From Maricaulis maris (GTDB lineage Bacteria > Pseudomonadota > Alphaproteobacteria > Caulobacterales > Maricaulaceae): a stretch of DNA of 64,000 nt. The notes under the pieces were generated by a model that saw only the letters and a list, made by a program, of their open reading frames with translations, did not search any database and was not told the origin of the DNA. Both the position numbers and the translations under genes were made by a program. This document shows, in pieces, positions 27,367 to 36,652 of this stretch. The DNA lies in contig NZ_RBIM01000001.1 in the NCBI RefSeq assembly GCF_003634045.1, positions 248,001-312,000 of the forward strand. Direction: 5' to 3'. Every line of letters begins with the position of its first letter. Position 1 is the first letter of the stretch.

Positions 27367-29040
27367 ATGCCATTCCGTCTCCAGGCCCTTTCCCTGAAAG
27401 CCCGGCTCGCATTGCTTGCAGCCACGTCCGTGGTCCTTCTGCTTGGATATGTCGTTGCAAACGGACTGTTGCGAAACGCCGTTTCCGGTATCGAGGATGA
27501 AGCCCGACACGCCACGCTGAGTCTGATGGCGGCGAATACGGTTGAAAAAGACCTGACCTCCCTGTTGCGTGACACCTATCTGATGGCGGCCGAGCCGATG
27601 GCGGACCGGATCGAGGCCGCGCGCGGCAATCTGGCAGACTTTGAAACCTCGCTGGCTGAGGTCGAGCAAATCGTGACGCGGCCAGAGTATGATGCCGCGC
27701 TATCGGCCGTGCGGGCCGACTATGCAGGATTGCACCGCCTGATCAGTGATGCCGCGCGAGGTATTGCCGGCATGGATCAGCAGGGCATTTCCCGCTTCGT
27801 CGTCGAGCTGGCGGATTATGATGACCGGATGGATACGGCGATCGAGACCGTTCGTGACGGCGCTCGCGCCGATCTGGATGCGGCTTGGGAAAGCCTTGAC
27901 GGCATGGCATCGGTGACTTTCTGGGCCGGGATCATCGCGGTCGTGATCGCCACGATCGGCCTGTTCGGCCTGACCTCGCTTATCGGCGGCACGATCCGTG
28001 CCTCGGTCGTCAAGACACGCGACATTGTCGGCGCGCTCGCCGAAGGTCGCCGGGATGTTGATATCATCGGCGTCGAGCGGACCGACGAATTCGGTGATCT
28101 CGCGCGTGCCACATCGACGCTGCAGGACACACTCCGCACCGCGGACGCGATCCGCGAGCGCGAACAGGCGGAGGCTGAGGAGAAAGCGCGCCGCCATGCG
28201 GCCCGTGAGGAGGCCGTTGGCAAGTTCGAGCAGGCATCCAGTGAGCTTCTGGCCAGTGTGATGGCGGCATCAGAACAATTGTCGGCCTCGGCCAATCAGA
28301 TGCAATCGACGTCCGGCGAGGCCGCCAACCTGTCAGATTCAGCCCGCGGTGCGGCATCGAATGCGGCGTCGAGTGTCCAGGCCGTCGCGGCGGCTTCGGA
28401 GGAACTCGCAGCATCCATCAGTGAAGTGTCGACCCAGGTGACCCGGACCAGCGAGTTGTCGCAGCAGGCGGGCGCCGAAACCGGGTCGAGCGCGGAAGTC
28501 ATCGGCCAACTGGCAGAGGCAGCTGACGCGATCGGCGCCATTGTTGAAATCATCGACACCATCGCCTCGCAGACCAATTTGCTCGCACTCAACGCCACCA
28601 TCGAGGCCGCCCGGGCCGGCGAGGCTGGCAAGGGGTTTGCGGTCGTCGCCTCAGAGGTCAAGGCCCTGGCCGAGCAGACCACGTCGGCGACGCAGCAGAT
28701 TGCGGAGAAAATCAATGGCATCCAGAGCTCGGCTGAGGCGTGTACGGCCTCGTCCGCCAAGGCGCTGGAAGCGGTCGCGCAATTGGGTGAGCTGGCAGTG
28801 GCTTCGGCCTCGGCGATCGAACAGCAACGGGTCGCAACCTCGGAAATTGCCCAGTCGGCGCAGCGCGCGCAGGATGGGACGAGCCGGGCGTCCGCTGATG
28901 TTGACCAGGTCGCGCAATTTACCCGTCAGACCGATGATGTCTCGCGCTCGGTGTTGAGCGCATCGACCGAGATGGCCAGCCGGCACGAGGCCTGGAAGGC
29001 CGAGTTTGATGAATTCCTGACCGCCATCCGTGCGGCCTGA
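27367..29040 (+). CDS. Methyl-accepting chemotaxis protein
   Basis: 557 aa from the ATG at 27367; a TTG at 27346 is in frame. TM1 is at about 15-37, TM2 at about 185-208, with a mostly helical sensor region of about 150 residues between. A HAMP domain follows ([15 protein letters not shown]...EFGDLARA), then the long signalling helix with the tip [22 protein letters not shown] and [18 protein letters not shown]. The protein signals through CheW/CheA. It shares a strand with the outer-membrane protein gene, 15 bp downstream. No CheB/CheR-binding pentapeptide is visible at the C-terminus. Confidence 0.94.
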   Translation: MPFRLQALSLKARLALLAATSVVLLLGYVVANGLLRNAVSGIEDEARHATLSLMAANTVEKDLTSLLRDTYLMAAEPMADRIEAARGNLADFETSLAEVEQIVTRPEYDAALSAVRADYAGLHRLISDAARGIAGMDQQGISRFVVELADYDDRMDTAIETVRDGARADLDAAWESLDGMASVTFWAGIIAVVIATIGLFGLTSLIGGTIRASVVKTRDIVGALAEGRRDVDIIGVERTDEFGDLARATSTLQDTLRTADAIREREQAEAEEKARRHAAREEAVGKFEQASSELLASVMAASEQLSASANQMQSTSGEAANLSDSARGAASNAASSVQAVAAASEELAASISEVSTQVTRTSELSQQAGAETGSSAEVIGQLAEAADAIGAIVEIIDTIASQTNLLALNATIEAARAGEAGKGFAVVASEVKALAEQTTSATQQIAEKINGIQSSAEACTASSAKALEAVAQLGELAVASASAIEQQRVATSEIAQSAQRAQDGTSRASADVDQVAQFTRQTDDVSRSVLSASTEMASRHEAWKAEFDEFLTAIRAA

Positions 29041-29055
29041 GGCAGGAGAGCGACC

Positions 29056-30273
29056 ATGATGCGACTGACGCGAAATACCGCCACTGTGCTGCTTGCCACT
29101 GCCGCCATGCCGGCTGCCGCCGCCGATGACGAGGCCGGGACCATCCTGCTCGACATCCGTGCCCGCTATGAGGCGGTGGAGCAGGATGGCAAGCTGGATG
29201 CGGAGGCGGCGACGCTGCGAACCCGTTTGGGGTGGCAGTCGCCGCAATGGGCCGGTTTTACCGTTTTGCTTGAAGGCGAGTCGGTCATTGCCCTCGGCTC
29301 GGACACTTATAATTCCGGCCTTAACGGCCAGACGGCCTACGCGTCGATCAAGGATGATGACGTCACCGAGCTCAACCGGTTGCAAGTGAGCTATGCCGCC
29401 AGCGAGCATGCGCGCATCACCGTTGGCCGCCAGTTGTTGTCGTTCGACGGCAACCGTTTCGTCGGTTCGCCGTCCTGGCGTCAGGACCGCAATTCCCATG
29501 ATGCCGTGCGTGTCGATCTCAGTCAGGACGGCTGGCGCGCCAGCTATGTCTATCACGACCGGGTTCTGCGCGGACCTGGCGATGATTTCGATTGGGACAG
29601 TGACAGCCACTTGGTCAATCTGGGCTATACGATCAATGACTCTGCCGAGCTGACCGGGTTTGCGTATTTCATTGATCTCACCGATCCCGCCGCTCCGCAG
29701 GACCGGTCGAACATGACCTGGGGTGGTCGCCTGACCGGCTCTGTGCCGCTTGGTGAAGCCCGGCTGAGCTATGCGGCGATGCTGGCCCGCCAATCCGATT
29801 ATGGCTCATCGACGGCTGATTTTGAGCTCGGTTTCGCAAGTTTCGACGTGCGGGTCTCTGGCGCCGGCGGGACATTGCTGTTCGGCTATGACGTGCTGGA
29901 CGGTGATGGCAGCAATACGATCGCAACCCCGTTGGGTTCCGGCCACAGCTTCCATGGCTGGGCTGATGCCTTCAGTGGTGGCGGCGCGCAATCGACGGTC
30001 GATGGCCTTGAAGATCTGCGCTTTGGAGGCAGCTATGAAGGCACGCTCGAGGCGGGTTTCCTGTCCGGTTGGGAAATCGGCGCGGTGCACCGTGATTTCT
30101 CCTCGCAGCGCAATGGCGATGATCTGGGCCGCGAATGGGATGCTTGGTTGAATTTCGACCTGCCGGGCAATGTCGGCCTGTCATTCCAGTTTGCCGACTA
30201 TCGAGGCGGGTCCAGCCCGCTTTCGCCGGCAGACCGTACCAAGCAGTGGGTGGTGCTGACCTATAGCCGCTGA
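29056..30273 (+). CDS. Outer-membrane beta-barrel protein, alginate-export/porin-like
   Basis: 405 aa. The signal peptide ends at PAAAAD (about residue 24). The rest is a run of amphipathic beta strands with DIRARYEAVEQDG, RLQVSYAAS, TVGRQLLSFDGNRFVGSPSWRQDRNSHDAV and NLGYTIND, a pattern of alginate-export-family barrels. The last residues are LTYSR, lacking the usual terminal phenylalanine. It probably sits in the outer membrane and may pass an unknown solute. The short gap to the chemoreceptor gene suggests cotranscription, and a strong terminator follows. Confidence 0.78.
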   Translation: MMRLTRNTATVLLATAAMPAAAADDEAGTILLDIRARYEAVEQDGKLDAEAATLRTRLGWQSPQWAGFTVLLEGESVIALGSDTYNSGLNGQTAYASIKDDDVTELNRLQVSYAASEHARITVGRQLLSFDGNRFVGSPSWRQDRNSHDAVRVDLSQDGWRASYVYHDRVLRGPGDDFDWDSDSHLVNLGYTINDSAELTGFAYFIDLTDPAAPQDRSNMTWGGRLTGSVPLGEARLSYAAMLARQSDYGSSTADFELGFASFDVRVSGAGGTLLFGYDVLDGDGSNTIATPLGSGHSFHGWADAFSGGGAQSTVDGLEDLRFGGSYEGTLEAGFLSGWEIGAVHRDFSSQRNGDDLGREWDAWLNFDLPGNVGLSFQFADYRGGSSPLSPADRTKQWVVLTYSR

Positions 30274-30294
30274 CGACAGCGGGCAACAGACACG

Positions 30295-30326
30295 AAAAAG
30301 GCCGGGCAAGCGCGCCCGGCCTTTTT
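30295..30326. terminator. Bidirectional terminator between porin-like and DJ-1-like genes
   Basis: AAAAAGGCCGGGC pairs perfectly with GCCCGGCCTTTTT across a 6-nt loop, with A- and T-tracts on opposite sides. Confidence 0.92.
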
Positions 30327-30346
30327 CATGTCGTCGGTAGTTTGCG

Positions 30347-30835
30347 TCAGGCTGCTGGCGCGGCTTCACGCTGCATGCGACCGGCGACGGCGTCGATGAT
30401 CTTCCAGTCGCTGTCAGCATCGTCGCTGGCGTAAAGATTGCCATCGATCAGCGCGGCGGCGGTTGTGTCGGTCGGCGTCGCGGTGCCGGCCATGGCGGCG
30501 ATGATCGTCGCACTGCCGCTCAGGGCGATCACCGGCTTGCCCTTGTCGGCGAAAAGCTTGGCCAGTGCACTGGCGCTGTCGGCCTGGGTCACCGCGTCTT
30601 CGAGCAGCACAAGCGCGTCATAGGCGCTCTCATCGATATCGGCGACGGTTTCCGCAACGGCGAAATTGATCTCCGTGCCGCCATTTTTGCCGCGCAGCAG
30701 TGCTTGCTGTCCGGATACCAGGACAAGGCGTCGATTATGGCGGGCAAGTGCGTCGGTGGCCGTCTGCATCTGCTGCACATTGACGGTTTCGGCGACAAAG
30801 GCCGCGACGCGGGTGGGGCGGGGACCATGTTTCAT
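30347..30835 (-). CDS. DJ-1/PfpI-like protein lacking the catalytic cysteine
   Basis: About 162 aa; the start at 30835 has GGAGAG upstream, and an ATG at 30853 adds six residues. The pattern of strands and helices resembles the DJ-1/PfpI flavodoxin-like fold: RVAAFVAETVN at the start, DALVLLEDAV in the middle and KGKPVIALSGSATIIAAM where DJ-1 has its nucleophile elbow (A-I-C-A-G). Here the elbow reads ALSGSA, so cysteine is absent. A structural or binding role rather than catalysis is inferred. It is convergent with the barrel gene. Confidence 0.6.
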   Translation of the reverse strand: MKHGPRPTRVAAFVAETVNVQQMQTATDALARHNRRLVLVSGQQALLRGKNGGTEINFAVAETVADIDESAYDALVLLEDAVTQADSASALAKLFADKGKPVIALSGSATIIAAMAGTATPTDTTAAALIDGNLYASDDADSDWKIIDAVAGRMQREAAPAA

Positions 30836-31140
30836 CAAGCGGAAGCTCTCCATTTTTGCGGGCGCAGTTCATCCGGCGCCAAAGTTTAATCGTGTAGAGG
30901 AATAATGATGATGCGCATCGAATCAAGGGGCGCGTGTGCGATTAAAATATATTATCGGTCAGGAAATAATTCAGGTGCGCGAAATTTTTACAAATTCACT
31001 TGGCACTATGCTTATGCTAGGTGCGAACTGTGCAATATCGATGTCGATTTAATTTGCAATTACTTAAAAACAGTCGAGTGAACCTCGCGATTGGCAATGA
31101 CAGTGCCGGCGGCCTGGATATCCCGTACGGGCGCGCGACG

Positions 31141-32484
31141 TCAGTCGCGCCAGCTGGCGTCCTCGAACTCGGTGTCGAACTCTGATCCGAATTCGGTTTC
31201 AGGGTCGGCCGCGAATTCCTGATCCTCGCCGGCCCTTTCCGTGAGTTCGATCACGGAAACCGAGGTCGTGGCCGTGGGCTCGAAGTCGGCCTTGTCCTCG
31301 CTGCGCACAGGCGGCGTCCCGGTGCGGCGGACCAGCATCAGCCCGGTCAGGGTGAACAAGGCGGTCGCGGCAAAATAAAACAGGCCCGACGGCCCTATCA
31401 GGCTCATCACAACGCTGGCGACCAGCGGGCCGATCATGGATCCCAGCGCCCAGACCATCAAAATCCCGGACATCATGCTGGTGGCCTGCCCTTCGGGCGC
31501 GCGGTCGGCGGCGTGGGCCACTGCTACCCCGTAATAGGACAGCGCCCCGGCACCCCATAATGCTGCGATGGCGAAGATTGCGGCCTGTGGAAGGAGGCCA
31601 CTGAACAGTGCAAGGATCAGCGCTGAGCCACCTGCCACGATTGCCAATCCGGCAATGACAAGGCGCCGGTCAATCCGGTCCGACAACATGCCGGCCGGCC
31701 ATGTCGCGATCACGGATCCTCCGATCATGGCGGCGTTGAAGAGGGCGGCCGTCTGGGTGACGCTGGCGGCGGAGAAGTCCTGAATGAAGACCGCGTAGAG
31801 CTGCAGGACGGCACCCGATACCATCCCCGAGATCAGTGCCGCGATGATGGCGGACGGCGCAAAACTCCAGATTTTAAGAGGGCTGAAGGGTTTGGTGGTG
31901 GGGATGGCGGGTTCGGCTCGGCGGGTGGCGCACACCGGGATCAGGCTGGCGGTTAGCAAGGCTGCGACGATCAGGAAGCCGGTCGCAGTTCCTGTCGGCG
32001 CGCCGGCGACCAGAAACGGGCCGGCCATGAAGCCGAGCTTGGACGTGACAAGGTAGAAGCCGAGGATGGCGCCGCGGCTCTGGCTCGGCGCGGCGTCGGC
32101 GATCCAGCTTTCCCCGGAGGCCAGGAAGCCGGCCACGCACAGTCCGATGATGAATTGCACCAGCATCCACCAGGCCATCGCGCCGCTGATGTAAAGCGAG
32201 GCAGCGCCGAGCGAGGCCGCCGCGGCGAAACCGGCGATGGCGCGGATATGGCCGATCTGCATGATCTCGCGTGGCGCCAAGCGGGCGCCGAGCAGGAAGC
32301 CGAGCGCATAGGCCGATACGATCGCACCGATCTTCATTGGCGCAGCGCCCTGCGACAACAAGGTCAGCGGGCCGACCACCGAAAGACCGCCGAGGGCCGT
32401 CTGCAGGATGGCGAGGGCAATGACGATTGCCGCGACATTGCGATAGCTGTCGGTTCCGGGAGCGGCGGTTTGGGGGATTGTCAT
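31141..32484 (-). CDS. Major facilitator superfamily transporter
   Basis: 447 aa with 12 predicted membrane segments between residues 15 and 385. The loop-2/3 motif of MFS proteins is present in modified form (GFLLGARLAPREIMQIG), and GESWIADAAPSQSRGAILG and WPAGMLSDRIDRR (loop 8/9) match the YcaD-like branch. The last 60 residues form an acidic, probably cytoplasmic tail (DQEFAADPETEFGSEFDTEF). Substrate unknown. It lies 98 bp downstream of the Lrp-type regulator gene on the same strand and may be controlled by it. Confidence 0.9.
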   Translation of the reverse strand: MTIPQTAAPGTDSYRNVAAIVIALAILQTALGGLSVVGPLTLLSQGAAPMKIGAIVSAYALGFLLGARLAPREIMQIGHIRAIAGFAAAASLGAASLYISGAMAWWMLVQFIIGLCVAGFLASGESWIADAAPSQSRGAILGFYLVTSKLGFMAGPFLVAGAPTGTATGFLIVAALLTASLIPVCATRRAEPAIPTTKPFSPLKIWSFAPSAIIAALISGMVSGAVLQLYAVFIQDFSAASVTQTAALFNAAMIGGSVIATWPAGMLSDRIDRRLVIAGLAIVAGGSALILALFSGLLPQAAIFAIAALWGAGALSYYGVAVAHAADRAPEGQATSMMSGILMVWALGSMIGPLVASVVMSLIGPSGLFYFAATALFTLTGLMLVRRTGTPPVRSEDKADFEPTATTSVSVIELTERAGEDQEFAADPETEFGSEFDTEFEDASWRD

Positions 32485-32582
32485 GATGGCTCGTCAGAGG
32501 GCGGCGGTGCGGGTGCCCGAAACGCGGGCGGCGAGGCGGCAGCTTCAAACAGACCCGGCAGGCATGCAAGGCTTGGCTTGGG

Positions 32583-33038
32583 TCAGACCGGCAATTCGGT
32601 GGTGTTCTTGATCGCTTCCATGGCGAAACTGGCACTGACATCGGACAGTGGCGCGATCGCGATCAGCTTCTTGTAGGCTTCGTCATAGGCGCGCACATCC
32701 GGCAGGCAGAGCTTGATGAGATAGTCGATATCGCCACTCAGACGGTAGAACTCCACCACTTCCGGCATGCGCGCCACGCCGTCGGCAAAACGTTTCAGCC
32801 AGTCGGCATCATGATGGCTGGTCCGCACAGTGACGAAGAGTGTCGCTTGCAGATCCAGCGCTTCCGGATCGAGCAGCGCGACGTGTTTGCGAATGACGCC
32901 GGCCTCGCTCAGACGCTTTAAACGTCGGGCCGTCGGGGTTGCGCTCAACCCGATCAGGTCGGCGAGTTCCTGGACTGTCCGGTCGGAGTCCTTTTGTACG
33001 GCCCGTAGCAAGCGGCGATCATGGTCATCAAACACCAT
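32583..33038 (-). CDS. Lrp/AsnC-family transcriptional regulator
   Basis: 151 aa. The N-terminal helix-turn-helix is DHDRRLLRAVQKDSDRTVQELADLIGLSATPTARRLKRLSEAGVI, with the linking strand KHVALLDPEALDL. The C-terminal RAM domain covers about 65-140 (SGDIDYLIKLCLPDVRAYDEAYKKLI). Such proteins respond to amino acids and often regulate the neighbouring gene. It is divergent from a class V aminotransferase with 115 bp between starts, and that gap holds two matching palindromes. Confidence 0.94.
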   Translation of the reverse strand: MVFDDHDRRLLRAVQKDSDRTVQELADLIGLSATPTARRLKRLSEAGVIRKHVALLDPEALDLQATLFVTVRTSHHDADWLKRFADGVARMPEVVEFYRLSGDIDYLIKLCLPDVRAYDEAYKKLIAIAPLSDVSASFAMEAIKNTTELPV

Positions 33039-33054
33039 GCGTTATCTCCATCGA

Positions 33055-33109
33055 GGTGAATTTCACCATCATTCGAACCCAGTATAGCTGAACTTTGGTG
33101 ATTATCGCC
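33055..33109. promoter_or_regulatory. Paired operator-like sites between Lrp and aminotransferase genes
   Basis: GGTGAATTTCACC (33055-33067) is a perfect inverted repeat around one central base. GGTGATTATCGCC (33097-33109) matches it at 10 of 13 positions. Centres are 42 bp apart, four helical turns. Binding by the adjacent Lrp-type protein is inferred. Confidence 0.55.
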
Positions 33110-33153
33110 CCTGGTCAGATGTTTGTATAGCGGCTCATTGTCAGGAGTCGCGC

Positions 33154-34809
33154 ATGTCCCATCCGTCGAGAACCGCTGCTCGCATTGAGGCTGCCCGCCG
33201 TGGGATGATAGGCGCGGAGCGGATGTTGGCGACGCCTTTCGGCAGCAAGCCCTTCCTCTATGCCGACTATACGGCGTCCGGACGGGCGATGCGTCATGTC
33301 GAAACGCAGGTCGAGCGCATGATGGCGGACTATGCCAATCCGCATACCGAGGACAGCGCGACCGGGCGGGCCAGCAATCGCTGGATGCGTCAGGCCGAGT
33401 CTGTCATTCGCCGCGCCGTCAATGCGGCGCCGGATGACTGTCAGCTGCCGTGTGCTGCCGGCGCCACGGGGGCGATCCACAAGCTGCAGGAAATTCTCGG
33501 CCTCGCCGTCGCCCCGGCCAGTCGGTCCGGACTGGGGCTGTCGCAGGGGGCAAAGGTCAAGACCGTCGTGTTTGTCGGGCCCTATGAGCATCACTCCAAC
33601 GAGTTGAGTTGGCGCGACAGTCTGGCCGAAGTCGTGCCGATCGGACTCGACACGGCCGGCGGGATCGACCTCGCGGCGCTGACCGAGGCATTGGCCGATC
33701 CGCGCTTTGACGGGTGGCGGAAGATTGGCGCCTTCTCGGCCGCCTCGAACGTCACCGGCATCCGCACCGATATTGCCAGCCTGGCCCATTGCCTGCATGC
33801 CGCCGGCGCGATCCTGTGTCTCGATTGCGCCGCCAGCGCGCCCTATCAGCGGATCGATATGCATCCGGAACTCGACCCCGATGCGGCGATCGACGCGGTC
33901 TATTTCTCGCCGCACAAGTTTGTCGGTGGTCCGGGCGCCTGCGGCATCCTGGTTTTCAACGAACGCCTTTACCGGCGCGACCTGCCGCCAACCCAGAGTG
34001 CCGGTGGCACGGTGCGCTATGTCTGGCAGGACGGGCATGATTTCCTCGAGGGGATCGAAGCGCGTGAACGCGCCGGCACGCCGGGACTGCCACAACTGGT
34101 CCGGGCAGCGCTGGCCTTGCAGATCCAGAGTGAGATCGGGTTCGACGTCATTTCGGGGCGCGAGCATGACGCACTGGAGCGTGCCTTTTCACACTGGTGC
34201 TGCAATGACCGGATCGACGTGCTGGGGCCGCAATTGCCGGCTCGCCGTCTGGGCATTGTCGCTTTCAATCTGCGCAAGGCCGATGGCGATCTCGTGGAGC
34301 CGCGCCTGGTGACCCTGTTGCTCAATGACCTGTTCGGAATTCAGTCCCGCGCCGGCTGTTCGTGTGCGGGTCCCTATGGCCATCACCTGCTGGGAATTGA
34401 CGCGGATACCACGCAGGACATCCGCACCCGCGTCCTGGCGGGCGATGTCGGTGCCCGTCCGGGCTGGTGCCGGGTGAGCCTGCACTGGATCATGTCGGAG
34501 GCGGAAATCGATTATCTCATCGACGCCGTCTGCTTCCTGGCCGAAAACGCTGAATTCTTCGCCGGTTTCTACGACCGCGACCCGGCGACGGGGGCTTGGC
34601 ACTGGGCCGGTGACCCGGTCGAGGACAGTAGCATCTGGCCCACCGGCCTGCTTGATGAACGGACTTTCCGTCCGGCGAGCGAGGACTTGACCGAAATACC
34701 CGATCCGCAGGACCGCTTTGACGCCCCCTTCCGGGTGGCGCGGGACATGGTGCGGGTTTTCAGGGAGACCGGCCTTGATCCGCGGGACATCCAACTGGTC
34801 GAAGCCTGA
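33154..34809 (+). CDS. Class V aminotransferase / cysteine desulfurase-like protein
   Basis: 551 aa, longer than NifS/SufS proteins (about 400). PLP-site residues are visible: His147 in YEHHSNE, Asp224 in LCLDCAASAP and the Schiff-base Lys255 in FSPHKFVGG. A cysteine-bearing loop CSCAGPYGH (Cys402, Cys404) stands where cysteine desulfurases carry the persulfide cysteine. The C-terminal 100 residues are an extra domain of unknown fold. Likely substrate is a sulfur amino acid, but that is inference. The divergent Lrp-type gene points to amino-acid-dependent control. Confidence 0.88.
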   Translation: MSHPSRTAARIEAARRGMIGAERMLATPFGSKPFLYADYTASGRAMRHVETQVERMMADYANPHTEDSATGRASNRWMRQAESVIRRAVNAAPDDCQLPCAAGATGAIHKLQEILGLAVAPASRSGLGLSQGAKVKTVVFVGPYEHHSNELSWRDSLAEVVPIGLDTAGGIDLAALTEALADPRFDGWRKIGAFSAASNVTGIRTDIASLAHCLHAAGAILCLDCAASAPYQRIDMHPELDPDAAIDAVYFSPHKFVGGPGACGILVFNERLYRRDLPPTQSAGGTVRYVWQDGHDFLEGIEARERAGTPGLPQLVRAALALQIQSEIGFDVISGREHDALERAFSHWCCNDRIDVLGPQLPARRLGIVAFNLRKADGDLVEPRLVTLLLNDLFGIQSRAGCSCAGPYGHHLLGIDADTTQDIRTRVLAGDVGARPGWCRVSLHWIMSEAEIDYLIDAVCFLAENAEFFAGFYDRDPATGAWHWAGDPVEDSSIWPTGLLDERTFRPASEDLTEIPDPQDRFDAPFRVARDMVRVFRETGLDPRDIQLVEA

Positions 34810-34823
34810 CAGTTTATGGCCGA

Positions 34824-35423
34824 TCAGACCGGTTGTCGGTATTTCAGGACACCGCAGGCCAATAGCAGCCGATCGACCAACGCGCGATCGCCGGCGTCCA
34901 GCGGTGTGCGTCGCGGATAGAGCGGTGCGGCGCTGTCACGATCATTGACCCAGGGTGCATCCCAGAGCTCCGTCGCTTCGATAAAAGCCCTGGCGCGGGC
35001 TTCGCCACCCGTTTCCAGGCAGCCGGCCAGGCAGGTATCGACATAGGTTTGCGGGATTGGATGGGCACTGTCGGCGCGGAGCTGTTCGCGATTGACGACG
35101 ATCCAGTAGCGCCCGTCGGGCAGGGCGGATTTGTCCGACCCGGCCGGGTGGACGGTCGCCGGGTCGACTTCTGTGAAAACATAGCCGCGCTCGCGATGGC
35201 GCAGCTCCGCGGTGATGCGGGTCGGGACGAGGGCGGCATGCAGGACCTGTCCGGGCGCCTGCCTCACGCCGGCATAGGTCGCCGCCTCGTCACCATAGCG
35301 CACGGTCCAGCCGCGTCGCCAGCCGGTGGCGACAACCGGACGAATGACGCTCTCGATCTTCGAGTAGGTGCGGCGGCTATAACTTGAAAGCAGGCTGCCA
35401 TAACCGATCATGTAGTCAGACAC
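34824..35423 (-). CDS. Gamma-glutamylcyclotransferase-like protein
   Basis: 199 aa from a GTG at 35423, which has GGAG 5 nt upstream and is better placed than the ATG at 35411. The N-terminus YMIGYGSLLSSYSRR matches the YGSL signature of the GGCT fold. It has GYVFTEVDPATVHP in the middle and a C-terminal helical part (TYVDTCLAGCLE) resembling a larger GGCT-like group. The glutamate acid-base residue cannot be placed with certainty. It is convergent with the aminotransferase gene (14 bp). Confidence 0.65.
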   Translation of the reverse strand: MSDYMIGYGSLLSSYSRRTYSKIESVIRPVVATGWRRGWTVRYGDEAATYAGVRQAPGQVLHAALVPTRITAELRHRERGYVFTEVDPATVHPAGSDKSALPDGRYWIVVNREQLRADSAHPIPQTYVDTCLAGCLETGGEARARAFIEATELWDAPWVNDRDSAAPLYPRRTPLDAGDRALVDRLLLACGVLKYRQPV

Positions 35424-35450
35424 GCGAACTCCGATCCCGGCGCACAAAAA

Positions 35451-35480
35451 GAAATGGCGCGGATCGCTCCGCGCCATTTC
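35451..35480 (-). terminator. Terminator downstream of the repeat protein gene
   Basis: A perfect 13-bp inverted repeat with a 4-nt loop (GAAATGGCGCGGA / TCCGCGCCATTTC) is followed on the minus strand by five T residues. It lies within 30 bp of the GTG of the next gene. Confidence 0.9.
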
Positions 35481-35523
35481 ATTGTCTCCGGGCTTGCGCC
35501 CGTGTCCAGTCTTCGTCTGTTGA

Positions 35524-36504
35524 TCAGCGCTGGCGCCGGGTCGAACGCGAAGATGAGCGGGGCGAGGAATAGGACGCCTGCGCCACCGGCACTTCTTCCG
35601 AATAGGCATTGCCATCGGCCGGCATGTCGGTGCCGTAGAGATAGGTGTTGCCCTGGCTCGACGGCGCGGCCTGCCGCGAAGCGACCGGCGGGATTTCCGA
35701 ACTCATTGGCGGGTTGTGACCGGGAAGATTGATCTCTTCGCAGTCGACCAGGCGCCATTCCCAACGCTCTTCGGTGCGCAGCGAGTAGCGCGTCACCGTC
35801 TGGGTTTCGACCGGCACGACATGGCTGTCGACGGTCGCGTGTTGGTCGAGGACTTCGATGCGATAGGTGTCGCGTTCCTCGGCGATCGGAATTTCCTCGA
35901 TGCGCGCTTCCTGAACAAGGACATCGCGGGTGATCTGGGCGTATTCGGCGGGATGGTTGATCTCACGGATATTGGCCGGCGAGACCACGATGTTGCGGGT
36001 CACGGTCTGGTATTCGCCGGCTTCTTCCACCAGGCACCACACTTCGCCGGTCTCGCTGTCAAAGCGCGTCATCGATGCACCGGGCACGTAACCGCGACGC
36101 CAGACCATGCGCGGTTCGCGCACAAGGATGGTCTCGGTCACGGTGTCATGGGTGGCCGGAACGACTTCATACTCGACATAGGCCGGGCGGACCTGGACGG
36201 TTTCGGTGACCGTTTCGTAGACCGGCTCGTGCACGATGTAGCGCATGCCGGCTTCGCGCGAGATATATTCGCGATACTCGTCACGCAGGCTCGGCGGCGC
36301 CACATTGTAGCGCTCGTAGGAGTCTTGGGTGGTGACCTGCTCGGAATAGACATCATATTCCGGCGCGATCCGCACGCGGGCGTAACACTCGCCGGTGGCG
36401 GCGGTGGTTGGCGGATCCGGCGGGAACCATTCGGTATCACCGGCAAACGCGGTCGACGCGGTCAGCAGTGTGATGGCACTGGCGCACAGGAGTTGGTGTT
36501 TCAT
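35524..36504 (-). CDS. Exported repeat protein, ETVTE-type repeats
   Basis: 326 aa. The signal peptide ends at STAFAGD (about residue 22). After GECYARVRIAPEYDVYSEQV comes a series of related segments: YETVTETVQVRPAYVEYEVVP, DTVTETILVREPRMVW and QTVTRNIVVSPANIREI, then further VTRDVLVQEARIEEIP copies. They are long beta-like arches that probably stack as a fibrous or cell-wall-facing stalk. The C-terminus is rich in Ser, Gln and Arg (SSPRSSSRSTRRQR). Similar GECYARV-plus-repeat proteins occur in other Gram-negatives without known function. Confidence 0.72.
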   Translation of the reverse strand: MKHQLLCASAITLLTASTAFAGDTEWFPPDPPTTAATGECYARVRIAPEYDVYSEQVTTQDSYERYNVAPPSLRDEYREYISREAGMRYIVHEPVYETVTETVQVRPAYVEYEVVPATHDTVTETILVREPRMVWRRGYVPGASMTRFDSETGEVWCLVEEAGEYQTVTRNIVVSPANIREINHPAEYAQITRDVLVQEARIEEIPIAEERDTYRIEVLDQHATVDSHVVPVETQTVTRYSLRTEERWEWRLVDCEEINLPGHNPPMSSEIPPVASRQAAPSSQGNTYLYGTDMPADGNAYSEEVPVAQASYSSPRSSSRSTRRQR

Positions 36505-36652
36505 CTTGCATCCCCCCTAGGAATTCGCTGAAGGCACGCTGATCCGCCCCTCGATTAAATAAGGTTAACGGAAACACGGGGTGTCGTTAAGAAATAATAC
36601 GCGTCAGACGGTATTTTCAACCCTCAGGGGAAATGGAAGAGGTGTTTTCAAC

